A stretch of DNA of 64,000 bases, taken from Linepithema humile. Lineage: Eukaryota; Arthropoda; Insecta; Hymenoptera; Formicidae. A program made the translations under genes and the position numbers. Positions 24,070 to 36,200 of the stretch are shown piece after piece. The DNA lies in the NCBI RefSeq assembly GCF_040581485.1, contig NC_090134.1, positions 7,502,001 through 7,566,000 of the forward strand, read 5' to 3'. Every line of letters starts with the position of its first letter. Within the stretch, counting starts at the first letter, position 1. The notes beneath the pieces are model-generated. The model did not search any database and had not been told where the DNA came from. It saw only the letters and a list, made by a program, of their open reading frames with translations.

Positions 24070-24475
24070 GGTTGGGGTGACGACAGAATATTTGTCAGTT
24101 TTAATTTTTATTTCAATTTTAGTTTTATTTCGTGAAATTGACATGTGCCATTATTAACAATTATTACTTTTATAAATAATTTATGTTAAAATGGCTAAAT
24201 TATTATATTTTATATTGTATTTTATATGTATATAATTTTTTTTAAATTATGGTTGATCTGTGTGTGATATTGGTGACGATAGAATATTATCAATTTTAAT
24301 TTTTATTTCAGTTTTAATTTTATTTTTTATCGTCGTGAAATTGTTACATGTGCCATTAACCAAACAATTATTATTTTCATAAATAACCCCTATGTTAAAA
24401 TGGCTAAATTATTATATTTTATATTGTATAATTTATATGTAGTATTTATATATAATTTTTTTTTAATTTATTACA
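24070..24475. repeat. Tandem duplication of about 200 bp
   Basis: Two direct copies, about 24070-24240 and 24275-24450. Each contains GACGA(c/t)AGAATAT, CATGTGCCATTA and, almost identical, ATGTTAAAATGGCTAAATTA followed by an AT-rich tail. They are non-coding and lie in the 3' flank of the SMC1-like gene. Confidence 0.65.
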
Positions 24476-24671
24476 TGTCAATGCAATTTGTAAGACAAAA
24501 CTGTGTCAATTGCATTGTTTCAATTGCTGTTGTTTGTACAAATATAGTAACTCTGATTTATAGTTGCAAGTAACAAACGAGGTGCAGGTCAATGCAGTCT
24601 ATTGCAGTTCTGTCTCTAAATTATTTATATTTAATTCATTATATAAATACTTGTGTAATTCTTAACATTTA

Positions 24672-27600
24672 TTAATAGCAACTAAAATCAGGATTTGGTT
24701 TACAAAGTTCTGAAGTCAGCCATGGCTTGTACACATGTCCATCGGCTTCTTTGCTGGGCATGTATGTGAAATAAGCTCTCTTGAACAATGTAGAAGGGAA
24801 TTTTCCGAATTCCATGGTATTCCACATAGAACGGGCGTAAGAAACACGTTCTTTACGTACTCCGCTCTGGAAAATTGCTCTCTTTTCTTCAATCTGTTCA
24901 AAGAGCATATTAATAATTAATCAAATAGAAAAATCATTAATTTAAAAATATTGAAAATTGATACTTATAATTACATATTTTATCAATCATAGTTAGAAAA
25001 TTATAATTTTAAGATATATGATTTCTGTACTTAAATTCGCAAGTATTAAAAATGGTTGTTAATATTGATAGTCGACCTTCTTTTTTATCTCCTTGGCTTG
25101 ACTATAGGACAAACTTTTTAGCTGATGCCTTGTCATATTCAACGACGGTACCTCGAACTTCGGCATTCTTAACTTATCCAACAATTGCCAAGTGACAACG
25201 CTCTTTTGCATTAATTTTTCTGTGGAAACAAAAAAGAACCAATAACTGGATAAAGAAAAATAAGAAGCGATAAGAAATTAGCATCTTAATTTTGCGATCA
25301 AAATACTTTTGTCAGTTTCCGAAAAAACTATGCCTTTTCTGTACATGATCCAATCCTGAAGCTGCGGCATTAAATAACATTTCGGCAACTTGGCGAATGC
25401 ATAGCCTTCCACATCCATTTTCTTCAATTCAGCCTGAAATATACAAGTTATATTTTATATTACGTACATATAAAATTTTTACATATAATCCAATTGATAC
25501 TGATATTATCATTTATTTGCAGATAAATTGATTAAAACCGACATTTTGTAATTATCAGATTAAGATCGATGAAAGTACCTTTATTATCGTTCTAAGATTA
25601 AACTTGCTATCTTTAAGCTTTTTATCGCCATCGCCAGTTGTATTATCATCGATCTTCTCTCTGGTCTTCTCGATTATTTGTTTATATGATGCATTATCTC
25701 GCTGATAAACTTCGCCAGTAACTTCAGGATATTGCTTCTTTTCGTCAATTATTTTACTACTAATTTCTTTATGTAATACGTCTTTTTCATATTCTATTTT
25801 GCTGCTAATCTTTTTGCCAAGTGAATGCAATGCCTTCGGCGCTTTAGACACTTCCTTCGTGACACTTGTGTGGCTTTCTTTCGTCTTTTGACTCTGCTCA
25901 ATTTCCTTCAATTTCTCTTCGTCGTATATTTCTTGGTGCGTCGCATAGGGTGCAACTTGTTCACTTTTATTCTCATAAATCAATCTGAACGCTTCATCCC
26001 TGGCCTTCTTTCTGCGATCGATTTCTGCCTTCAAGGCAGCGTCTTTCCTCGGCAACGGACCCGGAGGAATGTTCATCGGCGACCAATGACGATGTACAGC
26101 AGCTTGTAAAATATCTTCCTTGCTCGGTTCTGGTGTGTGCAACGGCGTGGACATCTTTAGACCATCGACTGCCTGCTGAGGCGATGACATAGAAACAGTT
26201 TCTGCTACATCTGATATATGGTATTCGATGTCGTCCGCGTTTTTTTTCACTTCTGATAAGGTGAATATCGTGTCCTTCACCATGGGTCTCGAGATGTCGA
26301 CAATGGGCATAAAAGGTTGCTTCTTCAACGCCTTCAGTTTTTGTTGACGCGCTTTCCACTTGGCTCTTTCTTCATTTCGCTCCAGGATCTTTCTTTCGTT
26401 TTTGCATTCGCACACGGGTTTCATCACTTTTAATCTGCGAGGTCTACAATAATTCATATGACGTTTTATAATGGAAATTTGTCGATATTGGAAATTAAAA
26501 GTTATAAGGTAAAATGTTTTTTTTTTTTAATATCAATAATTATGACTGTATTATATCTAATTATTTTTTCTTATTAACCTGATACTTCGAGCAAACTTCT
26601 TGCAGGACGTCCAGCAGGGAGCATTATCCTCGCGCTGCGTAAAATGGTCCATCAATGCCGCATCCTTCAACGCCACTCTCCATCTCTCCTCTGGTGATTT
26701 GGACTCTATCAACTTCCGCCGAGCTTCTTCAATGTCATTCTTCTGATTGTCTTTTTTCACGTCATCGGTACAGTTGCACGATTTGGGCTTCTTCTGTATT
26801 CTTTTCACCAGGCTCTTAGGCCCGGAATATTTTTCGATCAACTTTAATCGTTCGTCTGTAGTTTCGCCAATGCACATATCGTACGGTGAGTCGAGAAGAT
26901 CATATTCTGGAACATATTCGTCGCTTCTTCGTGGACTGGGAGATGGCGTGACGTAAACAACACCGTCGATGACTCTGTTCTCCTCTTCCAAATTTGGCTC
27001 TTCAACTCTCATCCCGTCTATTTTCTTTTCCACCACACCACTCACAAGAATCTTCTTTTTGCTCCTGTTCTCCCTGCAGTGACACGGTCGGCCTCCAGGA
27101 CGAACTGGCATCGTTTCCAGAGGATAATCCGGTTCACAAAGATAAGCCAGGGTTTTCTTCGCTGGAAGCTCTTGTTCCGATCTCGTTCTCCAGCAGCAGG
27201 GTCTCTTCTCGATACGACTCTCTTCTTCATCGATCAGAGAATTGCCAGTCTCTTCTCTTTGCTCTTCTGACAATTCGTTCGGAAGAACCGGTTGAATGTC
27301 ATCTAGGACTCCCGCAGGAAACTTGAACATATTTTTTAACCTTGCCATTTCTTGCTTCCGACTCTCCTCGGAATTGTAGGGAAAATCATAGAGCGACTTT
27401 GTTTGTTGCTTATTCTTCTTCGTTTTGTTTATTCGCGTCGATTTGAAAATTTTAGTTGCTAATTTTGACTCACTCTTGGCTGTAATGTTCTTCGATGATT
27501 TGTTTCTCCTCTTCTTTGTATTTTTCAAGTTTCCCTTTTTTTTGTTCCTTTTTTCTTGAACATTCTTTGATGGTTTCAAGGAGATTTTAGGATTTTTCTT

Positions 27601-30600
27601 ATTAGTTTCCTTATTCAAAGAATCATTTTTAGCTTCTTTCAATTCCTTACTTAATATATCTTTTTGTCTTTCGTGCATTCTTAATGGCGCAGAGGTAGCA
27701 GGCAATGTTGGAGAAGTCAATTTCAGGCTCGTCTCATAGTCTGTTTCCACTGTTGTTTCTGCTGATGGCGCAATGCGCGATATATCCCAAGGATTATCGT
27801 AAGCGGGGTAATCAGGATCAGGGATGAACCTCTTCTTTTCTATTACATTCTTTTTTGGAACTTGAATCTCTTTTTTAACTACATCAACAGTTTCAGCTTT
27901 CTCTTTCCTTTTCTCTATTTCTTCTTTTTCTTTTTCCTTGTTCTTTATTTGCACTATCTCCTTCATAAAAGGATTGCGTCTGCAGGATTTGTCACCAGGA
28001 TACATTTTACAGGAATATGCGCCTGGTTCGTCTGGTCTGTATTTTTTCCCAGGACACAATCCTTCGTCTTTCGTCCAAGGAATGTCGTCTTTACTAGTGG
28101 AAGGACTTGCATCCTTGTTGATCATTTGCTGAATGGCACATGCACAAGGTGGAATGTTCCTGATTGGCTGAGATACTGGAGGAACTGATGGAACTCGCGA
28201 CGGTATGTGTATCTTTTCCTTTTGGACACCCGATATGTAGTACTGAGTTTCACCATTTTCATAAGCGACACCGTCAATGATGATATTCGTCTTGATTTCA
28301 TCCTGCGATGCATTTTCCTCTAACAGATTGATCGGCGATCCTGTTGGACTCGGTCCTGGAGATTGCATCGCTATCGACGTCACACTGTATCTATTGCAAA
28401 TAATATTTTTGTGCAATTATAGAAATAAATTTTCAGAATTTTAGTTTTCAAATTTTAGAATTTTTGTTTTGAGCAAGAAATTTATCCTACAATTACAAAA
28501 TTAGAAAATGTCAGAACTCAAAAATGTCAAAGTTGAAAGACCAAGTGGTTTAAGAATTTAACGATTCACAAAAAAAAAATACTGATGTTAGAAGATGCAG
28601 AATTTAAAGACATAAAAATTCATAACTCAAAAATATTAATGTTAATATTAAAATAGCTAACAGTTATAATCTATTCAACAAAAGTTCTAATGAGAATATA
28701 ATAAAGTATTAATTAAAATCGATCTAAAAGAGAGATATCCAATCCAATACATATTTATTACAATTAAATTACTCACTTATTTTTCCCTTCATCCTGCACC
28801 ACATTGTCGATCAGCAAATGTGGCGTCTTAGTTTGTCTCAATTTTTCACGAGTCTTTCTAGTCTGTCGACAAGAGCAACAACTGTCGCAGATGGGTTTAA
28901 GAAATTTTGTAACAGTCTGCACACTCTTGATCAAATCGTCTGCTTTTTCCTGCACCTGGTTGAACTCCTCATCAACATTTTGCAGCCACTCCTGCCAATT
29001 TTTGGACAAATTTTCCCTTCCGCTAGGAAAGATCTTCTTAAATCTTTCGTCGCGTTGTAGCACAGCGAAGAACCTCTCGTCGCTGTTGGTGGGTGTCACA
29101 TAGACTACGCCAGTAATTTCGTAAGTTGGAGGATGATCCTCGGATATACCAGTTATTGTATAAAGAGCGGTCTTCTCGCCCAACCAGGATTTTTGGCTTG
29201 CTCCTAGCGGTTTTAGCACGCCTAAAGATTTTTAAACAATCAAGTAAAAAAATTATTGCTTAATCCAATTTTTTTAACATTCTTAATACTTATAAAAATT
29301 ATTTTCTGTTGCGTTTTCTATTTTCGATTAAGCGTTATAGTAGAATTGCAATAATTTATATCACAATTTATAATTATATTGTACCGCTAGCTTTGTATTC
29401 CACAGCTTCAAGTTTTTTATGAAGATCCTTTATCATAAAATCGAATTTTTTGTCATCATCTAGTTGATAAATGTCGAAAGTTGATTCTCCTGTTTCCAAA
29501 TTTTTCTCTCCTAGAAAATCTTCATCTTTGTATTTTACTTGTTTATCAATATCAAGATTATCATGTTTACTAGTTTGATTAAACTTGGTAGCGGAAATCT
29601 TTTGCAGTTTCGCTCTAATTTCTTCAAGATATTCAGTAGCATTATTTTTTTCTCGTTTTGTAATTCGAGACAGTATTTTGTTACTAACAAAAAGGTGATC
29701 TTGTTCCTTGAATGGCAATATCACTTTCGGAATTGTAAGTAGTTTGCATTGTTTCCGCCATTTCTCCAAAGAATTTCGATAAGCAGCCCAATCAAAACGT
29801 TTAAAGAGTTCTTCGTTGTAAGGACAACTGCTTCTTCGCCTTTCCAGATATACTGGTTTTGCTAAAAAACAAATTATAACTGTGACTACAATAATATTTA
29901 TATTTTGTTATTAATCAAATAATGTTTAATAATTATTGATGGAATTTACGTTTTAGTGGCAATTTTGGCATGATTACTGCTGGTAGTCTTCTATGTAATT
30001 CCTTTACTGTTTCTGGCAATGTCAGAAACGCGATGGCTGACAATATTATTCTCTCGTTGCAATTGTAAAATTTCTCTGCAAGTTTAATAATTCTGTTATT
30101 ATTATGAGTAATTTTTCCACACAAATTTCATTAAAAAATTAATCTATTTTTTATTTTATCAGTAAAAATTTAAATTTACTATATTTCTCCTCGTAGAAAT
30201 CATTTCCAGTTAAAATCTTATAAATTTCTCGTAGAAAATCGACACTATTCAATCCGCTTGATTTATGCAACTCTTTTATAATATTCGGATTTAACTTGAA
30301 GAACGTTGAAGTGATACCAATAGCCATCAATGTTGTTTGCGTGCCATTTGTTATCCTTTCTTTGTAATCGGCGTGTATTACATTTTCCAGATTCATTAAA
30401 TTTTTTATCTGCAAATTTAAATAGTTTAATGTGAAAATCTTTAATTTTAAAATATAAACCAGACTTTATTTGCTACAAAATTTTTAATAAAAATTTTGAT
30501 GCCACAACAATATTTTAATTTGTGTGTGTGTGTGTGTGTGTGTGTGATAAAAGCTCACCAGTCATTTAAATTTAATTACTTATCAAGCATTAAATTAAAT

Positions 30601-31438
30601 TTTTGTCAAAATAAAATCTACTTGGGATCAATTCTATTCATGTATATCATACTTGATCCAGAGAAAAATCTTGGTACCACCGAGGATACTTGAGATCCAG
30701 TAAGTTTTTCATATGATTAACTGAAAAAAATAAAATTTATTTGTTAATATTAATTTACATATAAAAATTTATACATATAAAATGACAAATTATTTTAGTT
30801 TGATATTATGATGATTTAAACATTAAACTCTCTTCGTATTCACAAAAAGTCTTTAATATTATTCCTTCTAATGTAATCCTTCCTTGTAATAACATGTTTA
30901 ATATATAATCATTCTCGCATGTCACTAAGAAAGTTGTCATTTTGTCTACATTTGTCTATTTTATTTTTTTATTAGTAAACATTTTAAGACTTTATTAAAA
31001 AGCGTATTTTTCAAATTTATTATAGAAATGATTATATCATCATCTTTTACAGTATTTTTATGCCAAGAATTAACATAAATAATACTAACATTTCTTTCTT
31101 GCGATAATGAATGCCATGTTGCTCGCTTTTTTGTGAACTCTTTGCTTTTCTGTCCAAAAAATATGCTTGGCTAATGCAATCTCATCCTCTAGATGCCATT
31201 TTACAGAACGATTATTTCTTTGAAAGTAATTTAATCCGTCGCTCTTTAGTTGTTGCTGATCTCCTATGTTTGACACTCTGATCTTGGTTGATCTCCTTTT
31301 TTCTCGGAGAATCCGTGGTGTGAAAAATGACACTTGCATCTTAGATACCGGACATTCGTGCATAGATATTGCCGTTAGTGATGATTTATAGGGTGGCTTT
31401 TGTTGGTTGTATTTTGAGAATGAATTGAAGCGATCCAT
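24672..31438 (-). CDS. Uncharacterised 1,481-residue protein, Cys- and Lys-rich
   Basis: Twelve exons close perfectly in phase (4,446 nt): 31438-31090, 30945-30829, 30720-30653, 30408-30180, 30075-29950, 29861-29385, 29221-28777, 28390-26579, 26443-25579, 25433-25307, 25219-25077, 24893-24672. The start is the first in-frame ATG (MDRFNSFSKY); an upstream exon is possible. Visible parts: a folded-looking N-terminal region (IRVSNIGDQQQL, ALAKHIFWTEKQ); Cys-rich patches (CDSCCSCRQTR, RPCHCRENRSKK, CKMYPGDKSC); repeated short blocks of the type DGVVYVTP/DGVAYENG/TGVVYVTP; a very Lys-rich disordered middle; and a conserved-looking C-terminus (EFGKFPSTLFKRAYFTYMPS). No enzyme motif, signal peptide or membrane segment is visible. 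From memory, the ends resemble the insect families DUF4770 and DUF4776, but I cannot confirm that. Function unknown. Confidence 0.75.
30521..30546. repeat. (TG)13 microsatellite
   Basis: An uninterrupted TG run of 26 nt in the intron between the exons at 30653 and 30408 of the large uncharacterised gene. Confidence 0.95.
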
Positions 31439-33256
31439 AGAGCAGCAAAAGCCAAACGGCTTCAATCTTGAATATTTCTGCAACTTCCTTTGAAAAAAAA
31501 TAATATCTAATAAATAATTATACTTTTCCTACCACATGTATGCAGATTAATGAATATTCAAGTAATATCTTTAAATAAAAATAAAAAACATAAATATAGA
31601 GATTATTCAGCTAATAAAAAGGGAAGCATTTTTTATAATGGAGAGAAAAGAAAATTAATAGAAGATTAGAATTATATATACACAGAATTCCATTAATAAT
31701 CGTAATTATTTTAATGAGTATAATTCTATAAAAATATTTAGAAAATGTTTACTTTGTACGTGGCAGCAACATTTGTGTGCTGGGAGTCCTTAATAAAGTT
31801 TTGGACATTTTTGAAACAGAGATATAAACTATGATTCTAAATATATTGTTGAAGTAAACTTATTTGTAATTTGTGTGTGTAATACTTGTTAATTTAAAGA
31901 ACGTTGTGAATAATTGGTTATAAAGATTGTAACTGAAATGTACAGGTTATGTCGAAACGACTGAAATTTTGAATTAATTTATACTGAAATTAGGGTTTTG
32001 TTTTGTTTATAACATGTGACTGCAATCAACTCTAACTAGGCAAAAATTAATAATAATAATTATAATACATAAAGCTTTATGTGATAATATTGTATTATAC
32101 GGTGTACTTATGGCGGGAAATTATATTTTATATATATTTTATTAAAATTTGGTTTCCACATAAAACGGGAAATAGTTTATAATTTAGAAGCAACAAAGTA
32201 TTTTTCGTCTTTAATTGCTCTACTTTGATCATTTTACAATCTTAATATTTAAACTATTTTAATGAATGTATCAAAAAAATGCAGCATGAGTTTTCTCTCT
32301 TAGAAGCTCGTAATCCCAGGATTGGATGAAGCAAGAAAAGAGATAGCAATCATAAGTATAAACCGTTCATGATAGTGTAGTCAGCTGATTTACTATTTAA
32401 GTAGTGGTGTGTTTTGTGTGCGGATGTGTGTGTGTTTGATTTCGTGTTCAGTCATCTGTATGTAAACGTTGCAGCTGATCGGTGCGGAAGACTTGAATTC
32501 GTAAAAATATGTTTTTTATAAGTAATCTTCTGTTCTTTGAATGATTTACTATTTCATATTATACGTTATCTGTTTGTCAATATTTGTTTGTCCACAAAGA
32601 AATGATAAGTGTTTCACAAAATCTTGATTATAGTTCAGTCTTGGCAGACAATCTGTTAAAATTGAATGTAAAGTGTTAAATAAAGTACGGTAACATAGTT
32701 TGTGATAAAAGAAAATTAAACATATCTGTGCAATTTAATAAAATCAATATATAAAATCACATCGAAAGAAAGGTAAATATACAATATAAAATATGAAAGA
32801 AACTTAAAGTTATAATTTTTAATTTGTAAGAGTCATTGAACAAAACTGCAATGTTGACATGTTTTGTTAGGGTTTAGAAAAAAAAAAAAAAAACTTTAGA
32901 TAGTATTATATATACTTATATATGTTATACGCGCGTTATCTGTTTGTCAATATTTGTTTGTCCATAAAGAAATGATAAGTGTTTCATAAAATCTTGATTG
33001 CAGTTCAGTCTTGGCAGGCAATCTGTGAAAATTGAATGTAGTGTTAAATAAAATACAGTAACATAGTTTGCGATACAAGAAAATTAATCATATCAATTTA
33101 ATAAAACCAATTGTTATTTTAACTCAAGCGCTATCAACTGAGCCAATTTAAGCTTCTTAAGTCATTCGTTTTCACAGCTGACAAGACAAAGAAATATTCC
33201 TTTGTAATTTTTGTATAAATTCTTCAGCTGCAGTAAAACTTCCCAGAGTCTACAGA
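31439..33256. other. Divergent intergenic region with 5' UTR of oxidase 1
   Basis: About 1.8 kb without coding exons between two divergent genes. It holds the upstream flank of the large minus-strand gene and, to the right, the presumed promoter and spliced leader of the first polyamine oxidase, including a long direct repeat annotated separately. Confidence 0.5.
32562..33100. repeat. Direct repeat pair (about 160 bp) upstream of oxidase 1
   Basis: Copy 1 (about 32562-32730) and copy 2 (about 32934-33095) share GTTATCTGTTTGTCAATATT, CAGTTCAGTCTTGGCAG and AACATAGTTTG. They are nearly identical, so the duplication is recent. They lie before the ATG at 33257 and may duplicate a leader exon or promoter element. 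Confidence 0.75.
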
Positions 33257-36200
33257 ATGTTCAAGCAAACAAAAATTCTAATCGTTGGAGCAGGTGCAGC
33301 TGGCATTGCAGCAGCATCAAAGCTGTTGCAAAAGGGAGTGGATAATTTTGTGATATTGGAGGCCAATCAGAGGATAGGTGGCAGAGTATACACTGAAAAC
33401 TTTGGTGAATAATTTCTCTAATTAATTCTAACGTTATTAGAATTTAGATTTATACAATCATTTTAGTCTAACTAAAATTAGTTCTAATTTATTTTTAGAA
33501 GCATATTTTTAAAAGTTTATGATTTTAATCTTTCCAGGTCACAATGTGGTGGATCTCGGAGCTCAATGGATCCATGGTGAATCTGAAAATGTGGTGTTTA
33601 ATCTTGCTTCCAAGCATGATTTACTGGATTCATTCTCCAATCTGCTTGATCCCAGTAAAAGTCACTTTGTCACTGTCAATGGTGAGATGATGCCAAAGGA
33701 AGAAAGCAGCAAGGCTTTAATGATTTACTTAAATATCACGGAACAGGCACAGGAAGAACTCCAAAAGGAAAAAGGGTCTTTTGGAGATTATTTCATAAGA
33801 GAGTAAGTAACTGTCTTTAGCTAGGATCAATTTATTGATTAATTTAAGTAGAATCTAATTAAAAGTAAGTTAAAAAATAAACAAGATTCTTTTATTTCAT
33901 TAACATGATAAAAATATCAATATTATAACATAAGTATGAGTTATCAAGAGCCACTTATGGAATTTTTTTATTATCCTAAGTATTTTTTGGTATTTTCATT
34001 AAAACTTCCGAAAAAGAATATTGCTTACAAAACCATCAATATCACTTTCACGAAACCACGCTTGTAGCGTAGGATGGAGACATGCTCGCACAATGGTGTA
34101 AACTTCCTTATCAGGTACGATACATCTAAAAAGAAGAGATATATTAACAAAGGCACCTATTTCTTTGATATAATTTCATATCTTTAATTGGAAATCGAAA
34201 ATAAGTGATATTTTATCAAAAATTTATCAAAAACTCATCTACTACCAATTTCCTGTTAGTTTGCTCTATCAGAAACTTATCTTTCTATCTATACGTACCT
34301 CACGCGATTATTGCAACACTGATTTTTCACATATTCATATCTCAACAAGGAATATATGTACTTCAAGTATTTTGTATCCAGACTGTTATGCATTTCTTCA
34401 TACATTTTCGTAGGATTATTTATTTTTTCGATGTATCCTCTTGTTAGAATTGGTATAATGTAATCAACCTAAAAGTGTGATATATCTGTTAATATCAAAA
34501 GTAATTTATAAAATTAGCAGCTTGAAACATTTATATTTTCGGATTTTAATTTTACATCTTAATTTAATCAAAAGAAATTAAATTACCTGCTTAAAGCAAT
34601 CGTCTATGAATTCTTCAGCTCGACTGTAGACGCCTTTCTCTTGCTCTTGCAATATAAGCACGCCGATTCGCGGCTGCTTGGATCTGAATATTTTCGTAAT
34701 AGACTCCGCAGTTGACAAACCATCCTCCGCAAAAGTCAGCATAACTATGCAGCCATACGTCTGTTTATTATGCTGATATAATAGAAAATTATAAATATAT
34801 TTTGTATTATAATCATGTAAAACATTTTAATTTAATTAAACCTTTCTTTGTTAGTAAATTTTCGGCAATGCATAAATCACAAATTGAGCAACCTTCTGCA
34901 AATTATCTTGTGGTGTGCATTTCGATTCGATTTCTTTCGTTTGGTTTTCGAATCCTGTCAACACAGGACTTAGAACCAATGGTGCTCTTGGTATATGACC
35001 AGGTTGAATTATTTCAGATCCTAAAAAATAATTAGTATAATTAATATATTTTCCATAGTCTGTTGTATAAGCTTAGTTTAATTTAATGTAATTTATCTTT
35101 TGCAAAAAGATAACTGCCACTAACCATCGCTCATGGCATGTTGCGACGTAACACTGACTAGGTCCTGCACGTAATCCTTTATTTGATTTATCACGTCGAG
35201 ACGTTGCATCTTTTGTAAAGCACTCACAATTTTGTCTATTGTTGCCTCCGGAGATTGCACAAAAGTCAGAAGCACGTAATACGTTGGATCTTGGAGTCCC
35301 TTGAAGTCGTAATCTATGCACTGGGAAAAAATGAACATTATTGTTGCAGAAATATATATTAGATATCACATGCACAATTAATATTATAATATAACGTTGG
35401 TTATGTACAATTATTAGATTTCTATAGTATTCTTACACGTATCTGCTCCATCGTCAGGCCCATGTGTGCTGCAAATTCTTGCCATCCATCGTACATCTTT
35501 CCAGTTGCTGTGGAGCTCAGTAGCAGGCATAGTTTCTGCAGCGTAGCTTTGCCAATATGCTCGAACAAGTATGCAGCGTGAATGCGCGATGACTCTTTCT
35601 GAATGTTCAAGATGATCGTATCTAAGTTAGGTGGTCCAGCTACTTCATTTCTTAGCTTCTCCAGCTCTGGATCTATTTTCCTAAAATTATATCAATCACA
35701 ATCAATAATTGAAGTTTACAAAAGTACAATTCTTTTTTGCTTGCGATGATAAGATTATGTATTCCTTGTTACCGTTTTGCAAACATTATACTATGGATTT
35801 TATTAATAGTACAGATTTGTCACAAATTGCACTCATTTTATTCCATTTTCGTCACAATTTGTTCTGCAATAGATTGTAGAATATTTGCATAATACATTTT
35901 ATGTGCATTTATATGCGGCATCAAATATTTAAAGGCGTCAACTTGTCACTTAGAATTAAAGACATTAGCTGTACTCTTCTCACATGACAAAATGAGTGCA
36001 ATATGCTGTCAGTGGCTCCCCACTCACAGTTCAGTTCAAGGTTGAGGATGATTCATATCTGATTTCTGCCCGCTCGCAGTTTGAATCTAGGAAAAGAGCG
36101 TGAAATTTCCTGTTTAATAAGAAGCATATAAATAATTTCTATACGCTTTATATTTATAAATTCAAGAGTGGGCGCAAATTATATGTAAAAAATAAATTTA

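Noticed and set aside
25825..29103. Several plus-strand open frames of 60-110 codons
   Set aside because: Antisense to long Lys- and Glu-rich exons; such codon bias leaves few stops on the other strand. No family features.
33999..35786. Reading this block as part of the polyamine oxidase
   Set aside because: Oxidase exons 33538-33802 and 36220-36433 join in phase across it, and the block codes only on the opposite strand.
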